Source of the DNA: Acanthosepion esculentum
Lineage: Eukaryota; Mollusca; Cephalopoda; Sepiida; Sepiidae
Assembly: GCA_964036315.1 (NCBI GenBank)
Contig: OZ038488.1
Location: forward strand, 63,962,254 to 64,026,253
Reading direction: 5' to 3'
Length of the DNA stretch: 64,000 nt
Shown: positions 55,061-64,000 of the stretch, piece after piece
Numbering within the stretch: position 1 is the first letter of the stretch
Layout: each line of letters begins with the position of its first letter
Position numbers and translations under genes: made by a program
Notes under the pieces: generated by a model
Database searches by the model: none
Seen by the model: only the letters and a program-made list of their open reading frames with translations
What the model was told of the DNA's origin: nothing

Positions 55061-55650
55061 TTCGGGTTTAAATATTTCAATTGGGGTTAATATATCTTAA
55101 AATTCAAAAACCCGGTTAAAACCTCGAGTCAAAAAGTTTCAATCGTTAAAATTCCATCGAATTCAGTAACCTGGGAATTTCGAACCGAGTCCTTGATTCA
55201 ATCCTATGAAGTTGAGCACATTATTTAATATTTGTTTAATATTTATTTAATACCTGTTCATATTCTTCTTCCTATGTTTGTTTATTCGTTGGATTGCCTA
55301 TAACTTTGAAAAGTCACTAACATCGCTATTTTATCTTTGTCCTGAATATTGCCAACGTAACTTTTGACTGATTCATTCTAAAGTTTTCCTCGGGTGTACT
55401 ATCTATATGGAAAGAGATGGCTTCTTTTTTTCCTGTAGCACAAACATGAAAAGAGCGGCATATTGAAAATATTGGACCAAATTGCACGCGTAATCGAAAA
55501 ATACAATAACCGATTTTATAAATGTTCCTGCTTAGATGAATTTTAAAAGTTTTCATTTGCTACTGTTTATCTTTGTTCTCAATCCAATTTGCAATGACTT
55601 TTATTTTAGTTTCTTCCCATTAATTTTTATTAACACGGGCTTTGTTGCCA
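55061..55650. other. Unassigned
   Basis: Nothing recognised. Confidence 0.3.

Positions 55651-55706
<56 letters not shown>
55651..55706. repeat. (TC)n microsatellite
   Basis: Pure TC array. Confidence 0.95.
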
Positions 55707-55709
<3 letters not shown>

Positions 55710-56295
55710 CTTAATGTGTATTCATATGTATAACATGTGTAACATTTTTCACACAGTGCACAGATACTATATTCTGATCTTAGACAGAGCGCACAGATAC
55801 TCTGGTCTTATGAGGAAATTCCGATCCATACGTAACTAATCCTGTCAGTTTTACGCTCACTATACTAATAGGCGTGCGTAGGGTGTGTAGGAAGATGAGG
55901 TTTTTAGACAAACGAATGGTTATCCCAACTGTAGCACATAGATTTAGTTATCCTTCTTTTTATTTAACTTGATGAGACAATCTTGTGATAATTTCTTTTT
56001 TTGTTCGAGTGTATGCTTCTCTGTTGTTATAGTTACATTGTTAGACATTGTATGAAATTATAAGAAGGATATCAGTACTGGGGTAAAAAAAATATCTATT
56101 CTTACTTCCATAAAATACTGTGAAATGGTAAATGACAGAGTTCCAGACGAGCAAAATCCCCTACATTCCGCAAGTTTAGACCTTCACAGCTAGGAATCGC
56201 CATACCACGTACACGGAGGCGATCCATATATCCTTTGGATTATATTAGTAAGAAAAATGTTTCATTCGGACAGCATCTTTCCAAGAACTGTCATG
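55707..56295. other. Unassigned
   Basis: Nothing recognised. Confidence 0.3.
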
Positions 56296-56299
56296 AAAG

Positions 56300-56465
56300 A
56301 AACTCCTGAAAGGATGCTCCCCCAATCACTACAATCTTAACCTTTTCAAGTCGAGAGTCAATCATTTTCTGTCCTACATATTCTCATATCCTGGCTTCCT
56401 TTCCTTTACACTCTTACAGAAACCACCAACTCTCTACCTTAAGTGGTTCTTTGAGCTTTATATTG
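56300..56465 (+). pseudogene. LINE 3' end fragment
   Basis: Reads CSPNHYNLNLFKSRVNHFLS, YIFSYPGFLSFTLLQKP, the tail of a jockey-type LINE protein; related to 39470-39700. Confidence 0.6.
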
Positions 56466-56496
56466 GGTGAACAATATTATAAAAAGATTTATTGGT

Positions 56497-57155
56497 TCAT
56501 TTGTCTGTTTAACGGCACATCAACTTCATATGGGTCATTTAATACCGAAATTTAATTTTCTTGGGAGCTTTGAAATGATATAAATATGATATATGTTATT
56601 CTGATTTCACAATTCAATACGTGGTAGATGATAGCCTTTGTGCATATATATTTTTATGTGGACAACATTACTAGAGGCGGTGATATATGTGATTTATATT
56701 GCAGTTTTGTCGAAGTTATTTTGGAATACAGTTTGATTTAAGAAATTGTAGGACATTATATGGATTAGTATCGTGAAAGAGTTATTTCATGTTGGTTGTT
56801 TAGTTGGGTGATTTTCTTTGCGACATATCAACTTCTATGGTATATTTAATGCCGAAATCTAAATATTTTTATAATTTTATGGCTTCAACTAAATATATTT
56901 TGAACACAATGGTATGCTTCCAACTACAGATAAACTGTATTGCTGATATTTTTACTATAAAAATGTATATGTTTTGTTTGAGGGGTTCACTATTTGCCGA
57001 TATCTGGGACCCTAACAGGTACTACCACCCCAGATCAGGGTTTACCTGGGAACAACAACAAGTAAAATGTTATATGAATCTCCTCAAAACCTCCACTCAC
57101 TTGATCAGAGGACTTGCTGTCGGATGTAGTTTATCGTCATATCCAGGACGAAGTT
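56497..57155 (+). repeat. Family T repeats: a 5' fragment and a full copy
   Basis: 56510-56560 holds only the start (ACGGCACATCAACTTCATAT). 56810-57155 is a full copy: GCGACATATCAACTTCTATG, GATATCTGGGACCCTAACAG, TTTACCTGGGAACAACAACA, GTCGGATGTAGTTTATCGTC. Confidence 0.65.
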
Positions 57156-57457
57156 TAAAAAGAGGAAGAGATGATTAATAAAATATTAACCATTGACTTA
57201 TCAAGAATTTGGTACAAAGTTTTTCATGTTCGTTTTCTGAAAGTCATTACCAATGAAATAAGAGAAAATGGACGGTGGAATAATATAAAGAGAGTCAAGT
57301 ATAGCAATGTGGAACTTTGAACCAATCACAGACATACGAATATAAATTCTTTATGAAAAAGCCTTTTTAGAAATATCTGTTTTTCGTTTAGACTTTGAAG
57401 CAAGTCCCTTTCACGTGATTATTCAACTGCATAAATACTTTTACTCAAATGTAAGTA

Positions 57458-59061
57458 CAGTGCGTTCTGCTTGATTTGCAAAGTTATTTTTTACCTAAAA
57501 ATATCCAAGTTAAGCAATATATTCTGAAGAATAGGAGCTAAAGTGTTGTTGATACTATTTTATTATTTTGTCAATCATTTAAGTTGTCGAAATATACAAA
57601 ACGTGCTTCTTTTTAATGATTTATGAACTTAAGCCCTAATTTAGTGTTCACTTTCATTATGCAAATGGAAAATCAAACAAGAAAAACACATTTTATACTA
57701 AATTTTATGAATTGAATTGTGACGCATATGACAGTACATCGTGTGTTCTAAGTCCTCCATTACATAATACATATGTATAGCATGTTAAACAAAACAAAAC
57801 AAGTCTGTTAATGCGGCTGCGAACAAACATGACATCCTCCATTCTTCAAATCCGTTATGAGGCGTCTGTCCACTGCTGACGTCAATGTTTCAATTTCAGA
57901 AGGTTTGATTGATCGGCAAGCACTTACAATTGTTTTCCACGGGACTTCTATGCTGGTGAATAGCTTGTTTTCTGCATAAATCCTCCTCTTGACTATAGAC
58001 CACAAATTTTCTATTGGATTTAAATCAGGGCTGTTTGGAGGCCATACCATTACATTTTGCCCTTTGAACCCATGGTCTGATAGCCAATTGGTGGTGCTTC
58101 TTGATCTATGCGCTGGAGCATTATCCTGCTGAAATATCAACGATCTTCTTTTCTGAATTGGTTGTTCATCAAGCCAGGGTAGGAAGGCATCTTCCAAAAG
58201 CCTACAATATGCATTTGAATTTAGCTTAAGCCCTTTGGGTACTTTGTGTGGGCCTATTAGTTCATTTCCGCGGATTCCCAGCCTAAAACATCACTCCTCC
58301 GCCACCCTGTTGTCGACGAATGCGTACTCCTGCCGGTCGACCATTTAACACCCATCCAGATGACCACCCATAAGGCCCATCAAGGGTAGCACGGCACGCA
58401 TCGGTAAAAATCACATTGCTAAAATTGGTCTTCATGTAACTGTGAGCCCATTCAACTCTTTTCATCTTGTTTGCTTTGCTCAAAGGGGACCTCTTGATGG
58501 GACTCTTCACTTTGGCAAGGATCTTGAGGACCTCACAACGGGTAATTTTACCAACTTTGGGCACTCCAGCGCTTTCAAATATTTTTTTTACTAGTTTCAT
58601 GCGGTTTCTTCGAGACTTCATATTTAATTTTACGAAGATCTCTGGCAGTTAACTTTCGCAAATGCGATCGTTTAGGTGTCTTTCAGCATGATTTGCCGCC
58701 TAAGACGAATGCTTTGATTGTACGGTGGTCTCTATGTAAATTTTTGAAATTTCTAGCGTTGACAGACCACTTCCAAGCATGCGAGTAATTTCAGCATGAT
58801 CGTTTTCAGTAAGACCCTTTTTCTTACCCATATTAAGGATTTATATGGTGATTGCTTAATCAGAACGAACACTTGAAACTGTGCCTTTTTACATACTTTG
58901 AGAAAAAGAACTATGTTACTATACAACTTTTTTTTCATTGACCATATTCTCTTGTCTGAAAGTATAATTTAATCTGCAAGAAGCACCAAGTCTGAAAAAA
59001 ACAGAATTTATTGACACGTTAGATGAAAACATTACTTTGCATAATCAAGCAGAACGCACTG
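57458..59061. mobile_element. Complete Tc1-like transposon
   Basis: TA at 57456-57457 and 59062-59063. Terminal inverted repeats begin CAGTGCGTTCTGCTTGATT on both sides and continue TGCAAAGTTAT on the left, ATGCAAAGTAAT on the right, giving about 27 bp of near-identity. 1604 bp, the usual Tc1 length. Encodes a broken transposase on the minus strand. Confidence 0.95.
57811..58831 (-). pseudogene. Tc1-like transposase with D-E spacing of 37
   Basis: Transposase of the Tc1/mariner group. Start at 58831 (MGKKKGLTENDHAEITRM), then LGSGLSTLEISK, a frame break, KSRRNRMKLVKKIFESAG and KVGKITRCEVLKILAK (58283-58621). The catalytic domain has VIFTDACRATLDGP (first D), IFQQDNAPAHRSR (second D) and SPDLNPIENLW (E). 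I count 37 residues between the second D and the E, unlike the usual 34 of Tc1. Lesions seen: a break in the DNA-binding domain, a stop where tryptophan is expected after GVMF, and a one-base shift close to it (near 58280). Few lesions, so a fairly young copy. Confidence 0.85.
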
Positions 59062-59089
59062 TAGTTTATTCAATATATATGGGCGATTA

Positions 59090-59625
59090 TTCAAAACATG
59101 GATACCACTATTCAAAACGTAAGTACTTTTGGTGCAAACATCCCTATTCAAAAATCTATTTTGAAAATATATTCGAAACGTAAGTACTTTTATTCCAAAC
59201 ATTAATATACAAAATATACTTTCTAAACATATTCCACATACATGTGCGGACGGACATGTAGTCAGATCAATTACGACTCAGTAGTGAATTCGATCCTCAC
59301 TGGGTGACCCCATATTTTTGGCCTTGTACCACATTAAAGCCACGCTTTGAAAGTCATTGGGCACTTTGACGTGGTGGAATGATTAGCAAGTTTGTTTCGC
59401 TAGAAGAATTACGACTAAGTCGTGAGTTCGATCCTCAGTGGGATGCCCATACTTTCGGCATTGGGCCACATTTAAGCCAACCTTATAAGATCACCATATA
59501 TGTACCTGTATTCTAAACGTAAGTACTTTTATTCCAAATATCAATATTCAAAATTTACTTTCCAAAAAGATTCAACATATATGTACCTCTATTTGAAACG
59601 TAAGTACTTTTATGATACATTGATT
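59090..59625 (+). repeat. Minisatellite interrupted by two tRNA-like SINEs
   Basis: AAACGTAAGTACTTTTATTC, CAAACAT units at 59115, 59180, 59515 and 59600, about 75-85 bp apart. Type S2 SINE copies lie between them: 59262-59345 (partial) and 59368-59490 (GGGCACTTTGACGTGGTGG, GTGAGTTCGATCCTCAGTGG, TACTTTCGGCATTGGGCC). Confidence 0.7.
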
Positions 59626-59716
59626 TATTTGAAATAATCTAAATCTGGTTATTATATTTGCATCATTTCGGATAGTTTACAATTCGGTCTTCTTCACGTA
59701 CCTTTTGTATTCGTGC

Positions 59717-60196
59717 ACAGTGTCGTAGGACAAAATGACGAACGAAAAAAGAAGAGTCGAACTGACTAAATGACAAAAGACCAGAAATGTATTTACAATA
59801 GAATACCTTTTACTTGGCATGCAAGTATCCTGCTAGTAAATAATTTTTTTAAAATTATAAACTAATATAAAAACCTCTGATGAAAAAAAAACTTAAATTG
59901 CTAACATTTTTTAACAAGAATCTGCTTTCAAACTAGAGTAAAGAGTTTAAAATTCTATTTATGAGAAATTATAATTGGGGTAAAAATAAAAAAATAATTA
60001 TTTTATTTATAAGGGAATTACAACTGGAGCAAAATATAATTACAGATTGCGAGCGAAGGCTTCAGGATATTCTTATTTAGTACTGATATCGTATCTATCA
60101 AAATGTCTTTTAGTCTTTGGTTTTCAATTGTATATTTCTTTAATCTTCAGTTCGACTCTTTTGCCGCTCGGTTCTTTGTCCATTCGACACTGAGAC
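59717..60196. repeat. Fold-back element, arms about 50 bp
   Basis: Left arm CAGTGTCGTAGGACAAAATG to AGAGTCGAACTGA. Right arm, reversed, CAGTGTCGAATGGACAAAG to AGAGTCGAACTGA. The interior is AT-rich. No target duplication was identified. Confidence 0.6.
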
Positions 60197-61035
60197 CATT
60201 CAACACTGTTCGACATTTTGTCCATTCCCCATTTTGTCTTTCGACGCTCTGATCCACTACCGATGTATTCAGCAAACTTCCCCGGAATTCGAAAAAAAAA
60301 ACACGCCTTTTTTTGATCCACAGTAAATCAAATGAACCTATGCATAATAATCTCCCCATCTCAAAAGTTCTGATAGAAATTAGTACTTTTATTCAACGCC
60401 TTTCATATATATATTTAAGGGATATATTTAATGGCAATGGTAAAGTTAGCAGTTTTCATGTACGAAACATTTGGCATTTTTTTATTGAACGACTAAAATT
60501 TATAAAATCTTTTTCTGTTTTTTTTTTTTTTCAGGAAATTAAATTTTATTAAATTTAGAGACGCCATTTGCATTTTTTAATCGGTAATGCGTGGCATTAA
60601 GAAATACCTACGAAGTTCAATTATATCAACTGCTGGTGAATTGTGCTGTCAGGTCCTCCGAAATAAGTTTGATCTTAATATCACAAGGAAGAAAAGCTGA
60701 GTTATGATGACCTATTGTATTATCCAAGAGGCTCCTTACCGGGAAGTAGAACTCATATATACGATCCACTGTTAAAGACCCTGCAAGAATAGTTGACTCC
60801 CTGTACCGCTCCTGAAAATACCTGTTCTCCTGCCATGCACTATCTCTAAAAGAGCAAGATCAGACCGAAAAGAGTGTCGTTGCGACAGCTTGGCCAAAGC
60901 CGCATAATTCTGACTTTCCAGATTTCAACCTAGTTCAAAAGCGTTTACGTAGCCTTGTAGGTGATGAATTGTTTTCCACCCTTCCCAGAGACGAAATGTT
61001 TATGGCCTCTCGCGATTCCATCGCGATTTTCGGGC
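60197..61035. other. Unassigned
   Basis: No feature recognised with confidence; 60890-61035 may belong to the transposon relic that follows. Confidence 0.3.
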
Positions 61036-61039
61036 AAAC

Positions 61040-61209
61040 TACTTTCCTTGTTTTCACCAATCCAGAACTGAAATTACCATTCTTAAAAATAGTATTCCTC
61101 ACTGACCTAAGACGCAATCGTTACTAGGAATAAATATGAGAAACTATAAAAAAAAATGTATTTCACTGTATTCAACTAACGTGTATGTAAACATCTGACT
61201 TCAATAGTT
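61040..61209 (-). mobile_element. Sleeping-Beauty-like Tc1 end, fragment
   Basis: The minus strand begins near 61209 with TTGAAGTCAGATGTTTACAT then ACAC and continues TTGAATACAGTGAAATAC, GCGTCTTAGGTCAGTGAGGA, collinear with 63356-63490. The terminal words match the Sleeping Beauty family end TTGAAGTCGGAAGTTTACAT as I remember it. Confidence 0.75.
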
Positions 61210-61226
61210 TATATAAATATACACTA

Positions 61227-61597
61227 TAGTTCAACAGTTTGAAGCCACCCCCAGAATTAGCATGAGATTAACTTAACAGAAAAGTGAAACTTCCATCCAA
61301 AAAAATGAAAAAGAGCTCTTAGTCATTAAAAAAAGAATGAAATCAGTTATCAAACTTATACTTTGAGAAACCTTTGCAATGAATGCCGAAAGTTTGTGCT
61401 GCAGTAATCAAGACTAAAGAAGGATATTTTGCCGAGAGCAAAATTTAATATTTATTTTCTTTATCTCATAATAAAAAATCATGTCTCATGTTTTTTTTTT
61501 AACTGTGTTTAATAATTTTCTCTTATATAAAGTTCATAACAATTACTTTTGGGGTCAGTTTAAAAATTTCCAGGGGTGACCTCAAAATTTTGAACTG
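61227..61597. mobile_element. Tc1-type MITE
   Basis: TA at 61225-61226 and 61598-61599. Left end TAGTTCAACAGTTTGAAGCC, ACCCCCAG; right end read inward CAGTTCAAAATTTTGAGGTC, ACCCCTGG. 371 bp, non-coding. Confidence 0.8.
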
Positions 61598-61604
61598 TAG
61601 TATA

Positions 61605-61906
61605 CATATATATTGTCATCCACAGACAAACTGTTTCGCTGCTCATCAGTGTGGCTAGACGTCCGGTTGCCTCCAACTAGGATCGAAAACCGGCTGAACT
61701 GGCGTCAGTCGGAGAATCTACCTCTAAGCCGTTGACGCAAGGACAGGATGAAGATGAATTTAAGCGTATTTATTTTTAGATAAACACACCAACGACTGAG
61801 AGAACTCGATTCGTTTTATCGTAGCAGTAATAGTCACTGTTTACAAACTCACAGCTTCTCCCCGAGAGCTCAACCAAAATAATTTTTCAGGAGCATATAT
61901 ATTGTC

Positions 61907-61908
<2 letters not shown>
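61605..61908 (-). mobile_element. Unit-length retrozyme-like repeat with tRNA-like promoter and hammerhead
   Basis: A 15-bp direct repeat, CATATATATTGTCAT, marks both ends (61605-61619 and 61894-61908), giving a 289-bp period. Minus-strand order: GACAATATATATGCTCC, GAGTTCTCTCAGTCG, GTCCTTGCGTCAACGGC, A box TTAGAGGTAG, B box GGTTTTCGATCC, GGAGGCAACCGGACGTCTAG, hammerhead, then the terminal repeat. This is the 32.5-kb element rotated. The ends lie next to the predicted cleavage site, as expected if a circular or cleaved monomer was copied. Confidence 0.75.
61613..61662 (-). ncRNA. Hammerhead ribozyme motif, stem II shortened
   Basis: Minus strand: outer stem I GTC (61660-61658), loop TAG, CCACA (61654-61650); core CTGATGA (61649-61643); GCAGC in place of stem II; GAA; stem III ACA, loop GTT, TGT; C17 at 61625; then TGTGG (61624-61620), AT, GAC. 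Stem I (5+3 pairs with an internal loop) and the core are perfect. Stem II is only five bases and cannot form a normal hairpin, while the 32.5-kb copy has 13. Probably inactive as it stands, but an unmistakable hammerhead relic. Confidence 0.7.
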
Positions 61909-61937
<29 letters not shown>

Positions 61938-62014
61938 CGTGACCCGCTATTCCACGTAGAGTAGATCCTCAACCCATTTACATTTCATTCGTAAAGAGTA
62001 ATTTTTACTCATGC

Positions 62015-62205
62015 AGCTGTCGCAATATAGAAAGGGGTCCCGAGAGGATGCTTCTCATACCGCTAGAATCTTACCTTCTTCGAGTCAAGGTCCAAACGTG
62101 TTTTATCCTGCCTATTCTCATAATATGCAACCCTTGCTCCTTCGTCATGCGCCCTTAAAACATCCCTCTACCTTGGGGGGCACTCAGGCGTTGTATTGTG
62201 GGAAC
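62015..62205 (+). pseudogene. LINE 3' end fragment
   Basis: Reads SREDASHTARILPSSSQGPN, VFYPAYSHNMQPLLLRH, a decayed LINE tail like 56300-56465. Confidence 0.45.
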
Positions 62206-62209
62206 AATA

Positions 62210-62340
62210 GTAAAAAAAAAAGGCAGTTCTTCTGTAGAATTACATCTCTATTGCCTCGAGTCTCTTCTTCATCTGCCAGTGAAAGTTCCCATCATTCACT
62301 GCTACATAGGGGGATTGATAGTACATAATAATATTACACA
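62210..62340 (-). pseudogene. RTE-type LINE fragment
   Basis: Antisense of SSECWELSLADEEETR-like and FYRR-like words; matches 52780-52870 (CTTCTGTAGAATTACATCTC, TGCCTCGAGTCTCTTCTTCA). Confidence 0.55.
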
Positions 62341-63290
62341 ATTTATATTACATTGACGTTCAACATTTTCTTGTTTCATAATTCATTGTATACTTTTGAA
62401 ATTCGAATTTCTTTGTTACATTTTTCTATCCGCTATTAAAACAATTAAAAGTCAAAAGAAAATTCTTGTAATTATGATTTACTTTCCCTCTGGTGTTTAT
62501 AATTTGAATAAATTTCATGAAGTTTTAAATTCATTTCTACGTTCGAAATGGTTGATTTTTTTTTTTTTTTTTTTTTTTACAGAGAGTTGCCTTTAAAAAT
62601 AAACTGAACTAAAAACAATATCGAATTTCTCATCTACTCTTTCTTATATAATGGAATGGGGACCACGCTTTAGTCAATATTTGAAATTTACAAACTATAT
62701 TTTCGGGATGCCTTATAACTATTTCTACTACATTATGCCTGCACACAGATAGATAGATAGATAGATAATTTTAATAAAATATAACGTAAGTAACGTCTAA
62801 GGGAGTATGCTACAAAAGCACGTCGAAGAAAGAGTTCAATGCTATAATAACTGGCAGAGTCTTACTATTTCAAAATAATTCCCGGTGAACAGTGGTCGGC
62901 CACATCTAAAAGTTTCATACGAATTCACGCAATCATCAGGTAGGTGGCAATTTTTATTTGTGAACATGGCAATTTTATTTTCCCTCGACAAGTTCAAGAT
63001 GTTACAAGAGTAGCTGATGCGTACATATATTTGCGGGATTAACTATTTCTACAACTTTATGCATAGATAGATAGATAGATAGGAAGGAAGAATACCTGAG
63101 TGGAATAGAATGTAATAATTACCAAATTCTCCAACTACTGCACCGAGTCCCGGGTGTGTGCGTGACCCATTTGAAGAATGTCGGAACTGACATCAAAGAA
63201 TTGTATATTTGCAGCATATTTCACTCAGCAGAACTGATGGGCAAAGCAGATATGACAGATTTACTTTTCCTATCATCTTTAAACACATAC
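62341..63290. other. Unassigned, with small (GATA)n arrays
   Basis: GATA units at 62749-62767 and 63065-63081; poly-T at 62556-62578. Nothing else. Confidence 0.4.
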
Positions 63291-63291
63291 A

Positions 63292-63355
<64 letters not shown>
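63292..63355. repeat. (AT)n microsatellite
   Basis: Pure AT array; the following transposon starts at its edge. Confidence 0.95.
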
Positions 63356-63357
<2 letters not shown>

Positions 63358-63840
63358 GTTGAAGTCAGATGTTTACATACACCTTAGTCGAATACATTGA
63401 AATTCTGTTTTTTATAGTTCCTCACATTTAATCTTAGTAACAATTCCGTCTTAGGTCAGTGAGGAACACTTTTTTAAGAATGTGAAATGTCAGAATAATA
63501 TTAGCGTTAATGATTTATTTCAGCTTTTATTTCTTTCATCACATTCCCAATGGATCAGAAGTTTACATACACTTAGCATTTGTTAGCATAGCCTTTAAAT
63601 TGTTTAACGCGGATCAAACGTTTTGGCTAGCCTCCCATAATCTCATCACAATAATCTGCTGGAATTTGGTCCATCCTCCTGATAGACGTGTTATTACAAA
63701 GTCAGGTTTGTAGGCCTTCTTGCTTGCAGACATCTTTTCCTTTTCTTTTTTGTCCTTTTCTAGTTTTACCCGTATATTTTCTATTTGATTAAAATCAAGG
63801 CTTTCTGATGATCACTCCAATAAATCGACTTTGTACACTC
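63356..63840. mobile_element. Sleeping-Beauty-like Tc1 element, one end and partial antisense transposase
   Basis: TA at 63354-63355, then CCGTTGAAGTCAGATGTTTA, CATACACC. A second direct repeat, GATCAGAAGTTTACATACAC, lies about 190 bp inside (63553), the IR/DR layout of this family. Downstream, AACGTTTTGGCTAGCC, TCAGGTTTGTAGGCC and TTTCTATTTGATTAAAATC are antisense transposase 3' sequence. Resemblance ends near 63830. Confidence 0.8.
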
Positions 63841-63879
63841 GTTTGTTTAAGGAAAAACAATCCTTAATATTTGTTTATA

Positions 63880-63980
63880 TTTCTGAAATTATTTACATTA
63901 TTTACATTGTTCGGACTGTTGTACTAATCTTTATTGCTATATTCACGACGTTTCGGTCGTTGTACGCTCTGCCCAAGCAT
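63880..63980 (-). repeat. Family M repeat
   Basis: Minus strand: CGACCGAAACGTCGTGA, AATATAGCAATAAAGATT, ACAACAGTCCGAAC, AATGTAAATAATG. Confidence 0.5.
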
Positions 63981-64000
63981 ATAAATGAATACAATATGGG

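Overview
This is animal (metazoan) nuclear DNA. It is AT-rich, has no operons, and carries long (AT)n, (GATA)n, (TC)n and (TTTTG)n arrays and many dead transposons. I found no convincing host gene, so it reads as an intergenic desert or the inside of a very large intron. The mix of tRNA-headed SINEs with a conserved central block, RTE-type and jockey-type LINE ends, Tc1/mariner, hAT and Penelope-like elements (PLEs) suggests a lophotrochozoan, perhaps a coleoid cephalopod. That assignment rests on general resemblance, not on a search.

Layout. 1-5.9 kb holds a jockey-type LINE tail split by a hAT-like element, an RTE-type LINE fragment, a SINE and two SINEs with a 5S rRNA-like head joined to a tRNA-like head. 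5.9-7.2 kb is a TA-flanked mariner, followed by a candidate LTR. 7.9-14.1 kb is LINE, mariner and family-T debris. 14-22 kb holds microsatellites, a Tc1 element interrupted by a SINE, and PLE fragments. 22.4-26.6 kb is the centrepiece, a PLE arranged as an inverted repeat with arms of about 1.87 kb. 26.7-34 kb holds SINEs, (AT)n arrays and a hammerhead-containing tRNA-headed repeat. 34-41 kb holds LTR-like repeats and a hAT element with a nested SINE. 41-57 kb is mostly LINE ends, SINEs, minisatellites and two small DNA transposons. 57.4-59.1 kb is a complete Tc1-like element with long terminal inverted repeats. 61-62 kb packs a Sleeping-Beauty-like end, a MITE and a unit-length hammerhead repeat. 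The window ends in another Sleeping-Beauty-like end.

The most interesting signal is a ribozyme and retroelement pairing. The PLE has a type I hammerhead motif near each outer end, on its own sense strand. Two non-coding repeats, at 32.5 and 61.6 kb, combine a tRNA-like Pol III promoter with a hammerhead motif. They have a 289-bp unit and occur in circularly permuted order. The 13-nt 3' core of the hammerhead differs at one position between the PLE and one of these repeats. This fits retrozyme or Sm-alpha-like elements that use PLE enzymes for mobility. The ribozyme folds were drawn by hand, and mobilisation by a PLE is inference.
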